A DNA stretch of 64,000 nucleotides from Strongylocentrotus purpuratus (lineage: Eukaryota; Echinodermata; Echinoidea; Camarodonta; Strongylocentrotidae). Positions 34,674-45,721 of this stretch are shown piece by piece; position 1 is the first letter of the stretch, and each line of letters starts with the position of its first letter. The DNA is taken from positions 10,957,929-11,021,928 of the forward strand of contig NW_022145613.1 in NCBI RefSeq assembly GCF_000002235.5. The letters run 5' to 3'. The notes below the pieces were generated by a model. The model saw only the letters and a program-made list of their open reading frames with translations, was not told the DNA's origin and searched no databases. Position numbers and translations under genes: made by a program.

Positions 34674-34860
34674 AGGCGTTGTGGCGTGCGCCTGTAATCC
34701 AGCTAAAAAGTGGAAGTTACAAACTGATTCAGCCGAGGACGCAGGTTCGAAACTGAGTCACGTCTTTCGGATGGTGACGTTTAAAGGTCGGTCCCAGACG
34801 TAAATAATCATATCTGATTGATACACGTCTGTAAAAACCCAATACACACACACACACACT
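34674..34860 (+). mobile_element. SINE with 7SL-like head and (CA)n tail, present only in copy A
   Basis: Starts AGGCGTTGTGGCGTGCGCCTGTAATCCAGCT (positions 34,674-34,704), which resembles the 5' Alu domain of SRP (7SL) RNA. A tRNA-like B box, GCAGGTTCGAAACTGAGTC, follows at about 34,742. Then come CACGTCTTTCGGATGGTGACG, a GGTCGGTCCCAGACGTAAATAATCA body and a CACACACACA end. At the matching site of copy B (54,529-54,540) there are only 12 unrelated bases, so the copies differ by presence of this unit. Confidence 0.6.
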
Positions 34861-35754
34861 CTCAATTTCTAACTTCCTGCATTCCTCATCTCCCAGTCTC
34901 CCTTGCTTTAATATTCCTCGTTACTTCCTTCCAATTGAACTCCAACTTAATTGATGTTATACACTGTATCTATTCTTCAACTACAGGTAGATGCAAATGT
35001 TACTCAAAATCCATTATATAAATCACACTCAGGATACAGCCAACTGACGAGAATTGCTTCAATCTATATTTTACATGTATCATTATGGTTTTGGCTATGG
35101 TTATGGCTATGGTGATGAGTTGTCTAGGTAACATGTTGATGTGTTTGTTAAAATGTATTACCATGGTGCACCTTCTTGGTTGGGTATGTATTAACGTAAG
35201 TTCGTGCCTTTACATATCACAGTAGAAATCAATGTTTTATATTTGATGCAGAATAATATTAATATTTGGAGATTAGAAACACAAACAGTTTCCATAACCG
35301 TTCAAGTGTTTCAAGAAAAAGTTAAGCAAACTTTCTCCTGGATGTAAATTCACACTAGCGTATAGCACTAGCGAGCTCTCCGATCTAGGCTAGACTCTTC
35401 GCGAGCGGTTTCATTGGAATTTTAAGCGGTTTCATTGGAATTAATCGAGAAATTCCCCTCGCTAGCGTGTAAATAAAAAATACGCCGGCCGGCCATACGT
35501 AAATGGCACTGACGGTAACGACGGATTAAGAGGAAGGGGTGCATACGTGAACTACAAGCGTATTGGGATGATCATACTATCATTTTAGAGTGTGCAATCT
35601 GGGTCGGAATCCAGCACAATATATTTATAAAAAAGAAGTTCACATAAAAGCACTCATGATAAAGCCGCGCCCGGCCCCTACAACATCATTTTGGATTTTC
35701 AGATGATGGGTCGGTGGCAGGGGTAGGGGGCAAAGTTCGCCCCACTCTTTAAGT

Positions 35755-36390
35755 ACCCCCCCCCCCAAAGGGCCACTTTTACTTTGTAAAGAAGTGCTCC
35801 TTCCCCTTTTTAACTCGGATAAGCGCACATTTCATCAACACATGTGCCCCCTTTCCTATCTGATAAGGGCTATTTAGAAAAATGAGGCCCTTCATAAATA
35901 AAAAGTGTCCCTTTTCATCTCTGGTAAATGACCATTTTCATATATGAGAAGTTAATTCTTTTTACTTCAGTGCGCTCTTCACCTCCAATAATTGCCCCTA
36001 TTCAAATATGAGAGATGCTCGTTTTACTTTGAAAAGTACCCCTTCCCCTCCTGATAAGTACTCTTTTCATCTATGATGGGTGCCCATTTTCACCTTTGCT
36101 AACTGCCCTTTTATTTTGAATCGTGCCCCTTTTCCTTTCTAATAAGGGACCTATCCCCTTTTCATAAATGCCCCTTTTCACCTCTGATAAATCAATTTCT
36201 GATGGATGCCCCTTTTCCGTCAACAAATGCCCATTTCCCATACTCATAAGTGCCCTATCTCATTTCTGGTGAGTGCCTCCTTTCAGGTGTAAGAAGTGCC
36301 CCGTTTGAACCTTTGATAATTACTCTTTGTACCTTGACACATGCTCCTTTTCTTTTCTAATAAGTGTCTTTATCCCTTTCGCACGTAGGC
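35755..36390. repeat. Degenerate ~25-30 bp TGCCCCTTTTCATCTCTGATAAG repeat in copy A
   Basis: Over twenty imperfect copies of the motif (agtgccccttttcatctctgataa) follow each other with variable spacing. The matching array in copy B is at 55,415-56,040. Its strand bias (pyrimidine-rich plus strand) is consistent throughout. Confidence 0.75.
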
Positions 36391-37613
36391 ACGGGGGGGG
36401 GCACGTGCCCCTAACCTGCTCATCATTAGTCTTGCACCTAATTTAAAGCGACTAAGAGTAATTTACCCTAAAAAGGTCGCTCGCTCGCTCGCATTTATAG
36501 ATGATACAATATGTCACTTTAAAACAAATGTTTTTTCAGTCTTCCGTGATGCTTATAACCCCATCATGATTTGTTTTTTTCCTCTTTATAAGATGTAATT
36601 TTTCACTCTGCGACCTCACAGATCTTACATTTTTTCTCGCTCGTTTTGCTCGCTCGCAAATGAATATTCAGACAATCACACCCAGCCGAAAGTGTAATGC
36701 TTAAGCAATATCTTGTATGATATATAAAGAAAAACAAATATTGAAATCGTCCCTGATAATGGCATCACAATGAAAGGGTATATACCAATGTCTAAAAAAA
36801 TGTATATTTTCGCTTTGAGATTTCGCTTTGTAGGTGCCCTTTTTTGTTGGTGCTTTCCACTTTGGAAATAGCTCCGCCGCCCCTGCTTACGCATTAGCGC
36901 CAGCGTTAATTTCACGCTTGCGTGCACAGGGGGTGTCTGTGTGTGTTTGTGTGTGTGTGTGAGGGGGGGGTTCCTCTCTAGCTCTGAAGCTGATTTTTTT
37001 TTTACCTGGATTCGTGCGATTCGGTTAATACTTTTAGAGGGAGTCTGAGGGGTGATGTGCCCCCCTCTGAAACTGACATTTTTTGGATTTTTGAAACAGG
37101 ATTCGTGCGTTTTGGTTAATACTTTTTTGGGGAGTCTGATTTGATTTCAAAACACCTGCAGTTAATGCGGGATTGGGTTGCAGCCTCTCTTTCCCCGAAA
37201 ATTTAAAAATTACCAATATGCATTTGTTATATCTTATCTCGTATATTTTGGTGACAATTAACACTTTTCACAACATACATAAGCTCAAATTTCCGCTCAC
37301 TCGCCAAATTATTAAACCAGGAAATAGATATTGGGGCAAGAGGCTTCAGCCCCCACTGATGGAAATGTCAAAAAAATTGCGCGCGAGCATAACTTGAAAA
37401 CGGGGAATGTTGATATCGGACAAGAGATGTGACGTGAGCATGTTCCCTTTCCAAAATAATTGTGCCCGCTTGTAGGTACCAGTACACTATTAAAGTACAG
37501 TGCTTCTAATATGACCTTGTCATTATTGGTAAGTTTAAATAACGGTCTGCGCGAATTTCGAATTTCCGGCCCCCCCCCCCCTATTGGAAAATCCTGGATC
37601 CGCACCTGTACAT

Positions 37614-37780
37614 GGCGCTCTTCCTATGGACCTGGCAGGTACAGTATTACCCATCATTGCTAGGTATCCATTTACACCTGAGTAGGGCGGGACGGCAAAA
37701 CACCTTGTCAAAGCCTGTTATATACCACCAAGCGAGGATCGAATCCAGAACCTCTGGTATGAGAGCCAATCAAGAACCTT
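37614..37780 (-). mobile_element. tRNA-related SINE fragment
   Basis: On the minus strand, GGTTCTGGATTCGATCCTCG is B-box-like, and the downstream body includes the inverse of GGTATCCATTTACACCTGAG (37,663-37,682). Related to the stretch at 29,511. The ORF across 37,612-38,073 reads through this repeat in antisense and is not considered a gene. Confidence 0.45.
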
Positions 37781-38229
37781 CAACAATAACACAGTTTGAC
37801 GGGATCCTATCAAATATATCAACACCGAAAGTAACCTTAGTCAAATGGTTTATCAATTCAATTTCTGATGTCACTCAAAACAGATGTCCGTCATATCCTT
37901 TCGGAAGTATAATCAACGAGAACAAAATCTATTTAAGGAGCTATACTTCCCTCTGTTTTGAACTGAATTCTCACGAAATGGAAATCAATACACCTGTTTT
38001 CCATGCCTGTATCCGTGATCGCAAGGTCGGGGAATGGGAAGGTAGATGTCAGCATACTGAACTAGAAAAATGAGGACAGATAGATATATATACAGCCAAT
38101 CAATATATAGAATAAAAAAATTAAATGTTGAAAATCTTCAATAGTGAAGAAGAGAACTCTAACGGATTTTTATTTCAATTGTTTTATATCGAAGGAGGAT
38201 TGCTTTAACTTTAACTCTTGAACAAGATC

Positions 38230-38570
38230 ATAAACGGAGAAGTGGGAATCAAGCTAGGCTGACACATACATTCAAACCAACAACAGAGGGGGAAGAACAA
38301 TTACTAGAGGGAACAGCAAAAGAATCCAGAGGGTACTCTGATTAAGAAGGACGTACACAAGTACTCATTAGGGACTGATACTTGTGACGTCCATTCAAGG
38401 CAGTGCATTAAAAGGGCGTCGATCTTAGCAATCCCCATTGTCTTCGTGCGAATCTAAAAGTCCCTATTCTTCAACAGGACAGCAGCAGAATGGAACCTAC
38501 TCAAGGAAGAAACAGTCATGTCTACCTCCAGTGCAGTCTTCAAGCAGAAACTTCAAATGTGAAACACCTC
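38230..38570 (+). pseudogene. Non-LTR retrotransposon (CR1/jockey-like) reverse-transcriptase C-terminal relic
   Basis: The frame at 38,458-38,562 reads SLFFNRTAAEWNLLKEETVM followed by a Phe-Lys-x-x-Leu helix and stop. This fits the conserved LINE C-terminal pattern (F-x-R-T-x-x-x-W-N-x-L-P-x-E-x-V). The upstream part is disrupted by stops. It is an old fragment with no full-length copy in the window. Confidence 0.5.
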
Positions 38571-39454
38571 TCCTTCCATAGCACATACACGGCCATACTA
38601 ATCACAACGTTGGTGAAGTACAGTTAACCTTGAGTATACCGACGCAACCGAAACAGAAACAGAATATATAGGCATATACATCGAAGGAGTATTCCAATGA
38701 TTTGATTATGTTGATATCTGTCCGTTTTGTTGTGTTCATTTGACATTGTAATGACGATATTTTACCGTTATGATTTTGCTTTTATTTTAATATTACTTTA
38801 TTTGCCCTTTCCTTATGTTTTAGATTTTTTTTTAAATACTAAAATCGCCTTTACCCAGGGCAAAGCTATAGCACCTATTATAATACCTATTCTAAAACCC
38901 CATAAGCCTATCTGATTCTTAGACGGTAAAATCATCTTCACGCGCTAAGTATTGTAAGGTTGCGGTTCTAACTAATTCCTAGCACTCTTAAGTACACAGA
39001 GGCAGCCCAGCAGACATGTTGTACGATTGATAACTCCTGGCTAACTGACCAGGTTTTAGCAAATACGTAACAATACATATTTACCGGCTTTACCTAAAAT
39101 TTGAAAGAAAAGAAAAGTGTGCACAATCGATTCTTTCTCCCGGTGTCTGCTTAAAAAGAAACCTCTGTTTAGTTTAGTTTAGGATCTATTGCACAGTTGG
39201 GTGCATTTTCTATACAGAACTAGAAAACCACTACATAGACATAATGTTCAGTTTCATAGTAAGTTGGTCCATCGATACGTGTGTACAGAACTGTGGTTTA
39301 GGGGGCTTTATAGAAATCGGTAAGTACTTGTACATTCGTGTGTATTTAATTTCCTTGCAGAATCAATCTATTTTTACGAAGAAATCATGCACGACTGTAC
39401 AACATGTTACAGAATTTGCAGTAGGTCCATAAATGTGTGGGGATCTGCAGTATG
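38571..39454. other. AT-rich intergenic stretch, nothing recognised
   Basis: No coding, RNA or clear repeat structure was found. Small ORFs at 38,727-38,915 and 39,244-39,432 lack any recognisable motif. Confidence 0.6.
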
Positions 39455-39526
39455 TTAAAGGTAAAGACCAGTTATGGTCATGCGATTGCATTGTGAAAGA
39501 AACGTTGTGGAATCGATCAGAAAAGG

Positions 39527-40906
39527 TTGATCATCTATTTTTTTCATACTTCTTTTTATAAGGAAAATGCTTTTTTGATGGCCTTAGATTTTGAAAAGGC
39601 ATTCGACTCTGTTTCTCATTGTTTTCTATACACAGTCTTAAATTCATTTGGGTTTGGACCATTGTTTTGTAAATGGGTGAATATACTTTATACTAATACT
39701 GAAAGTTGTGTTATGAATGGAAACGCATCAACAGGTTATTTTAAAGTTGAAAGAGGAATTAGACAAGGAGACCCATTATCTCCATACCTGTTCATTTTAT
39801 GCATTGAAATTTTAGCTCATACGATAAGAAATAATCAATTGGTAAAAGGAATTTGTTTTGGAAATACAGAAATAAAGCAAGTATTATATGCTGATGATAT
39901 AACACTCTTCATCAAAGATATGAGTTCAGTTAAGGAAATAGAACACGTTTTAGAAGGTTTTTATAAAATATCAGGATTAAAGTTAAACAAGGATAAGACA
40001 TATATTCTGCCCCTGGGCCCACAGGTGTCTAATAACACATTTCCGTTTGGGAAACTTGTAGATGCTGTTAAAATATTAGGTGTTTATTTTTCAGTTCATG
40101 TAGATATCAAGGAAAAAATGAATTATAAGGAAATATTGAGCAAAATTAAAAAACTACTGACGTGGTGGAAACAGCGTGACCTAACTTTAATGGGTAAAAT
40201 TCAATTGATGAAAGTATATGGATACTCTAAATTGACATATGTAACATCACTAATGCCGGTTCCAGAGTGGGTATACAAAGAAATGGAAGTAATATGTTTT
40301 GATTTTTTGTGGAGAGGTAAAGATAAAATTAAAAGAAGTACAATGATGTTAGACTATCAGCAGGGTGGGCTCAAAATGATGAATTTTAGGTTGTTTGTAA
40401 AAGCACAAAGAATAATGTGGATAAAAAGGCTTGTAACAGGAACTCATGATATCAAGTGGAAACAATACTTTAAATATTTAATGAGACCGATAGGAGGTAA
40501 TTTAATATTTTATTGCAATTATTGGAGAGATACAGTGAAACTTATGTTACCTTCCTTTTATCAGAATCTTCTGAAAGCATGGATAGATATGAAAGAATAT
40601 GTTAAAACAGAAGAGAGATACAAAGGGAATGAAATATTGTATAATAATAATTTTATTCAACTAGAAGGTCAAACCTTATTTGAGGAAACTTTGTTTTTGA
40701 AAAATATATATCGAATTCATCACATTTGTGAAGAAAATGGAGAAATGAAACCTGAAGCTCATTTTATAATGTTAGGTTTGAGCAGAGTGGAAATTGATAA
40801 AGTAAAACAAATTTATAACGTAGCCCCTTATGAATGGAAACAGAATGTTCAACCTTTAAGAAAAGCAATTCACACTGGCTTTAGTTTAGAATTTATTTTT
40901 TCAAAG
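39527..40906 (+). pseudogene. LINE reverse transcriptase, N-terminal fragment before the LTR insertion
   Basis: The frame contains the RT motifs ALDFEKAFDSVSH (first catalytic Asp), GIRQGDPLSPYLF, YADDITLF (catalytic YADD), GLKLNKDKT and ILGVYF, followed by the thumb and connecting region. It runs open for about 460 codons and stops within the inserted LTR at 40,913. The start shown is only the frame opening in flanking DNA, not a true initiator. The 3' continuation is at 41,829-42,452 in the same frame once the insertion is discounted. It lacks the endonuclease half, so it is not autonomous. Confidence 0.9.
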
Positions 40907-41823
40907 TGTAGATGACGTTGACTTGCTCAGAAATTTGTCGCCCTCTAGTGGCAGCTGATTTTTGGTTCGATGGAGCAAGCTGAGTTTGTTTGTTACCGAA
41001 TGTTTTGATTTGTCAAAATTCGTATTCTGAGGGATATTCAGTTCACAAAAGGGCACAGAGGTCAGTATATTTATATATATGATGTTTGCTTGCAATTAAG
41101 TGCTGTTATGTAAAGGATTATGAAGATTAATTTGGATATAAAGCCAAGTCTGGCTGTATGTAGCGATACGTTCATGTACACGTGTAATGTGCGACTGTGT
41201 AGGAATTTACGTAGAACGGTAAAACCATTTATGAAATATTGTATAAGGTAAAGAGTAACGACTGATATATATGACTTATGACTGTATGAGACAGGTTTCA
41301 TTTATCATAGTTATGAAAGTACTTGTATTAGGGTAATTTAGGACAAAGATAAATGAAGTTTACAAGGAAGGGTCTGGAAGGATCTACACTTTCTACTTAC
41401 ATAGAAAGGCATATGTGGGGCAATGAAAAGTCATTATTCTTTTGTTATTAGAGTTGATTCAATTTAGTTAGGCTGTCAAGTTACAAGGAGCCATAAAAGC
41501 CTTATGAATTGTATGACATAATGATTATAACGATTGGCAAGGGTTTATAGCCAAGATTATTTTGCGTAGATGATTCTGTGATCGATCGAAACTGTAATCG
41601 ATATAAATGCTCATTTCCTTATTTGGTAACGTATTGAAGCATTGCAGTTGTGGTTAGATTCATTTGCATATTTACTTATTATACTTGCAATTTTTGTCTT
41701 TGTCATACAGTTTTCACGGAGTTACATGGATGGATACGGAGACGTAAAATAAAGATTGACAACTCCCGTAAAAGCTTGTGTCTGACTGAATTTATTGGGT
41801 TTTCGTGATCGACAACAGTTACA
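40907..41823 (+). mobile_element. Solo LTR (917 bp) inserted in the LINE
   Basis: Starts TGTAGATGACG and ends CAGTTACA, so it has TG...CA ends. A perfect 5-bp duplication CAAAG flanks it (40902-40906 and 41824-41828). GATATAAATGC (about 41,598) and AATAAAGATTG (about 41,748) are candidate TATA and polyadenylation signals. There is no internal retroelement coding region, so it is a recombined solo LTR. Five-base duplications fit Gypsy, BEL or Copia groups. Confidence 0.88.
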
Positions 41824-41828
41824 CAAAG

Positions 41829-42452
41829 AAAGTGTTTACATTTGAAGATTTAACTGCAAAAATGGTATATAAGAGTCAAATTAAAAAGAATGTAGAAACA
41901 AACTCGGCAGGCGGCAATTTAATGACACTTTACAATATTCCAAGAAAAGAAGTAGAAAAGATATATGTTCAACCAAGGATGTGTACCTTAAGTAGTAAAC
42001 TGCGAGAATTTCAGTTCAAATTATTGCATAATATTTTATATACAAATCATCATTTACATAGATTCAGGTTCCATGAAAATGGTTTGTGCTCATTTTGCAA
42101 AAATTTTGAAGAAACTTATCAACATGTATTCTTTGAATGTAATACAATAAAGGAAGTCTGGGGGAAATGTGAAGATAGACTTAATTTACCAATTTTGAAG
42201 AAATTATCCTGGAAAGAAATTCATATAGGAATAGATGACACTACTTTTAAAACAGAGCAATTATTGAACCACATTTTAATTTTGATTAAATATATGATTT
42301 TCCACAGTAGAGAGAAGGGAAACCCTCCAAAAGCAAAAGAAATAGAATATAGATTGTTGGAAAATAGAAATGAAGAGAAAAAACTTTCAATGGAAAGAGA
42401 CACACTTTCAATTCATTTAAGGAAATGGGAAGCTTTGGAAAGTTTAGAATAA
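41829..42452 (+). pseudogene. LINE reverse transcriptase, C-terminal fragment after the LTR insertion
   Basis: The frame continues from the upstream fragment and contains LREFQFKLLHNILYTN and the Cys/His cluster CSFCKNFEETYQHVFFEC, which is the zinc-binding region found at the C-terminus of L1/Tx1-like ORF2 proteins. It ends at TAA 42,450-42,452, followed by a T-rich 3' UTR. Confidence 0.88.
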
Positions 42453-43161
42453 ATGTTTTCAGTTTTTTTTTTTTTTCTTTTTTTTTTCTCTCAATATACA
42501 ACTTCCTGACCCTCCTCTCTTCTCTTTTTTTTGTTGTTTTTTTTGTTTTGTTGTTGTTGTTGTTGCTCGTTCTATGTTAACGTGTGTTTTGTATACTGTT
42601 GTACATGTTATGTGTTTAAATGTTGTGTGGGGTGGGGGGGGGGTAGTAGGTGTTTTGTAGCTTTTTCCCTTTTTTATATATATAATTTTTTTTTTGTCTC
42701 CAAAGGAAAATGAAGAGGTGTAACTTTTGTATGTAAATGTAAAAGATCATTGGTAAATTTATAAAGACCTATGTTAAATTATTTTGTTATTTTGTATCCA
42801 ATGTTATAAATGTACAATTTTTCTTTGAGAGAAACGAATAAAAACCTATGAAAAAAAAAAAAAAAATCTATCATCTAGCATCTGCAAGGTTCTGGAATCA
42901 TCAAAATGATAAGAAATTTGGCCCATTCTTCGTAAAGTTACAAGCACTATACACAGAAAGATGTATATGGGACTACCCTATATCTCTCACAGACCATGAG
43001 AGAAACAAATTTACCAAATATATGAATTAGTAGGCGGTTTCCCAGCAAATTTTTTATCATCATGTATTAGTCAAAACATATTCTTTCACATAAATGGTAA
43101 TGAGAGCTTCCATTTCATTTTTTGAAATTGGGGCGTTTCCAATACTGGTCTTTACCTTTAA

Positions 43162-43335
43162 TATTGTCTGAGCGTTAATATACATGTATGTGGAAATGCA
43201 TACGATTTTTAATGTGGTATCCGGGGGTCAAAATTGAGGTGAAACACGTTTATACTTGTGGTGCATGTTTCCAGAGAGGGACAGAGGGACGTAAACAGAG
43301 AGAGAGAGAGAGAGAGAGAGAGGGACAGGGAGAGG

Positions 43336-43371
<36 letters not shown>

Positions 43372-44237
43372 AGAGAGAAGAATCGAGACATGGATGATAT
43401 AGCAAATTGTCAATGGGTCTACTCAAGTTCATGAGATTGGTAGTTATACGTCTCTGTAGTTCTTGACCGCAGATCCAGATTAATAAAAAGGGATCTCTTT
43501 GGTCGAATGTCTAGATGCATCATGTAAAATCATTGTAAAACTTTAACCAAATCCATACCATTCATGGTCAATATAAATTACGGTACCATTCCAACAAATA
43601 TCCCGTCTCTTAAGTTCCGATCAGTGGAGTCGCTAGAACTTAGGGGGGGGGGGGGGGGGGGTGTCAACACCACATTCACAATTTGTGTAAGCAAATTAGG
43701 TTTTCAATGCATGCTCTTCGACAAATCCAATGAAACTATTGTTTACACGGATATTTTCGACGACGGATTTTCGACTAATTGTCGGGAAATATGATCTGAC
43801 ACTCGCCCCCTGTCAAGATGTTTTAGCGAAGCCCTTGCAACCCTTGCTCCTTTCATCCATCCTTCCTCATCCGTTTTGTTCCTGCAGTGTAACTTCATCG
43901 TCACGTTTGCAAAAAGGGCAGAATAATCTTTAGTTAAATTTATGTTTTACTATACGTGTACATACCCACGACGAAAAGCAACATCGCCTTGCTCAACACA
44001 AATGATTGTTGATATCAACGGACTTTATTATTCAAGGCAACTTAGTTTTTGGAAACCTCTCAACGATAATAATATTGAAGCACAATGATTTCACCGATTG
44101 ACTGATTGTCATTAACAACATCGTTTTCGATCTCCGTGACTGACAAATCCAAACACCAAAGATGACTATCACGTCGTGGTGTTCTCGATCAAAGCGATCA
44201 AGAATAAAGTCCTCATCATCGTCGCTATCGAAGAGTG
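43162..44237. other. Intergenic DNA, no gene seen
   Basis: Apart from the GA tract and an 18-nt G run near 43,644, only AT-rich unique sequence was seen. Confidence 0.6.
43276..43378. repeat. (GA)n microsatellite
   Basis: GAGA repeats with a few GGGA interruptions. Similar GA tracts occur at 59,085-59,235 and 59,872-59,970. ORFs of Arg/Glu or Ser/Leu over them are artefacts. Confidence 0.95.
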
Positions 44238-44242
44238 AAGTA

Positions 44243-44472
44243 CAGGGGCGGATCTAGATGGGGGTTCGGCGGTTTAACCCCCTCCCCCTCCCTTGAGAGG
44301 CCAAGTGAAAAAAGAGGGAAAGGGGGGGGGGAAGGAAAAAAAGAAGAAAAAAGAAGAAAAAAACGTAAAACAGTAAAACGGTGCGATTTTTGGAAAATCC
44401 CGGATCCGCCACTGGGTCAACCCCCCCCCCCCCCCCCCCACTCCCCTTGGCAAAAAGCTAGATCCGCCCCTG
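44243..44472. mobile_element. Small MITE with CAGGGGCGGATCTAG ends and 5-bp AAGTA duplication
   Basis: Left end CAGGGGCGGATCTAGAT, right end AGCTAGATCCGCCCCTG. AAGTA flanks both sides (44238-44242, 44473-44477). An internal copy of GGATCCGCCACTG at 44,402-44,414 looks like the end of another family member. The ends and target length match the large elements A and B, so it is probably a short deletion derivative or relative. Confidence 0.8.
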
Positions 44473-44887
44473 AAGTATAACACTAAAACTAAAGGATTAT
44501 ATGAAATTTCAACATAACGTGTGTATATTTACAATTCTTACTTCGGAAACAGCAGAATAATTTTCGGAAAACTTTGGTCACGCCTTAGCTTCTCATAGAT
44601 CGATTTGGCATTGTGAAGCAAGCAAGATGGAAAGACCGTCCGTATGCAAGGGTAATTCAATAAGAATGAAGCATTTAGCAACGCATTTCATGAAAAGAAT
44701 ATAATGCGCTATAAGCATTGTGACGTCACAAAACTAGTGGTTAGTTACCGCAAGCTGATTGGATGAAAGTTTCTGCTCGGCGCTAGCCTCGCCGTTTTGC
44801 GCATTATTGTGACGTCAACTCGTGATTGTGAACTATGCTAGCGACATGCTTTCTATAAACAATACAACAGATTATTGAAATTGCCCT

Positions 44888-45619
44888 TTAACCCTAATAA
44901 GGCCAGGGGTGGGGGCCTCCACGATTTTTCCGATTGCTCGGGAACGCATATGGATGGCGCCCCGCCGCTCGCTGTTTTTTTTTTCTTTCGAGTCTTGCGC
45001 AACTTTTAAAAGATTTTTGAAAATCGGACCTACGGTTACAAGGTCACGTCACCTTTTGTCTTTGCATGTCAGCCGAAAATCGCTCATTTTCTTGATTTGT
45101 GTACAAAACATATGGAAAAGTCATTTTTCCTAAAAACAGATCAAACATGAGTTATTGGGTCTTGTTTAAAGTTTAGGTGGTTGTTTTGGGAGTCAAAATA
45201 GTTGAATTGTTGTAAGAAATGAAATAAAACAACAAAAGCAATGAAATACATAAGTTAAAAAAACCATGAAATACATAAGAAATTATCAAAACAAGGGATA
45301 ACATAAGGAATAAGCTGGCTCTTCCAAATTTTTTCGTCGTATTGTTATTCAGAATTGTCTAATGAATTATGTAGTGAAAAAGAATGCTTAAATATGAATA
45401 ATATATGATTTATGGGTAAAAATGTGATTTGTATGACTTTATTTGCATAAATATGCAAATGAGTAAATTTTTCAAAAAGTTGAAATTATCATATTATTCT
45501 ATACACTTCACTTGACATGCGTGCACATTTTCGCGGCCGAGATCTTAAGGAGGGGGGGGGGCCATAATGCCCCCCCGGCCGTACTAAGACCTCAAATAGC
45601 CCGGCCTTTTTAGGGTTAA
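44888..45619. mobile_element. TTAA-flanked MITE upstream of the SLC46-like gene
   Basis: TTAACCCTAATAAGGCC at the left and GGCCTTTTTAGGGTTAA at the right are inverted copies. A TTAA is present at both boundaries (44888-44891, 45616-45619). The interior of about 700 bp has no conserved ORF. It ends about 100 bp before the first coding exon of the transporter, so it lies in the promoter or an intron of the 5' UTR. Confidence 0.8.
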
Positions 45620-45721
45620 TTGATTTCTTGATGAGTATTCGTGATCATGTTTTATGTACTCGATGTTTTCCATTCATCATATTTACCATTTCAATATATT
45701 TGTTATTTTTGTATTATAGAA

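Larger units (their letters stand above)
31928..37608. mobile_element. Large non-autonomous DNA element, copy A (5,681 bp)
   Basis: Left end CAGTGGCGGATCCAGG, right end CCTGGATCCGCACCTG (inverted, two mismatches). Flanked by a perfect 5-bp target duplication TACAT (31923-31927 and 37609-37613). Near-identical along its whole length to copy B at 51,826-57,257. Interior in order: purine-rich start, G-run pieces of smaller elements, a CAGGGGTTCTCAAACTTTTT hAT-like end (32,606), a duplicated ~175-bp unit (33,170-33,505), a possible Penelope-like remnant (33,575-33,718), a SINE (34,674-34,860), a pyrimidine-rich degenerate repeat (35,755-36,390) and (GT)n near 36,940. No transposase ORF. CAG ends plus 5-bp duplication fit a hAT subgroup; Transib also makes 5-bp duplications but has CAC ends. 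Confidence 0.9.
39538..42869 (+). mobile_element. 5'-truncated L1/Tx1-type LINE
   Basis: The body runs from just upstream of the reverse-transcriptase catalytic core to an A-rich 3' end (42,851-42,866) preceded by AATAAAAACCTATG. A target duplication ATCATCTA is at 39530-39537 and 42870-42877. It is interrupted by the solo LTR at 40,907. The 5' part (ORF1, endonuclease, RT N-terminus) is missing, as is common after aborted reverse transcription. Confidence 0.9.
39455..43161. mobile_element. TTAA-flanked MITE, split by a LINE insertion
   Basis: The left end after TTAA (39455-39458) reads AGGTAAAGACCAGTTATGG and the right end before TTAA (43158-43161) reads AATACTGGTCTTTACCT. The two halves (39,459-39,537 and 42,870-43,157) match the uninterrupted copy at 60,240-60,621, for example GTCATGCGATTGCATTGTGAAAG and CAAGGTTCTGGA-TAATCAAAAT. 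TTAA targets are typical of Kolobok and piggyBac groups. Confidence 0.85.

Noticed and set aside
37612..38073. 153-codon ORF after element A
   Set aside because: The first third is antisense SINE-like sequence and the rest has no recognisable motif; no splice or start context supports it.
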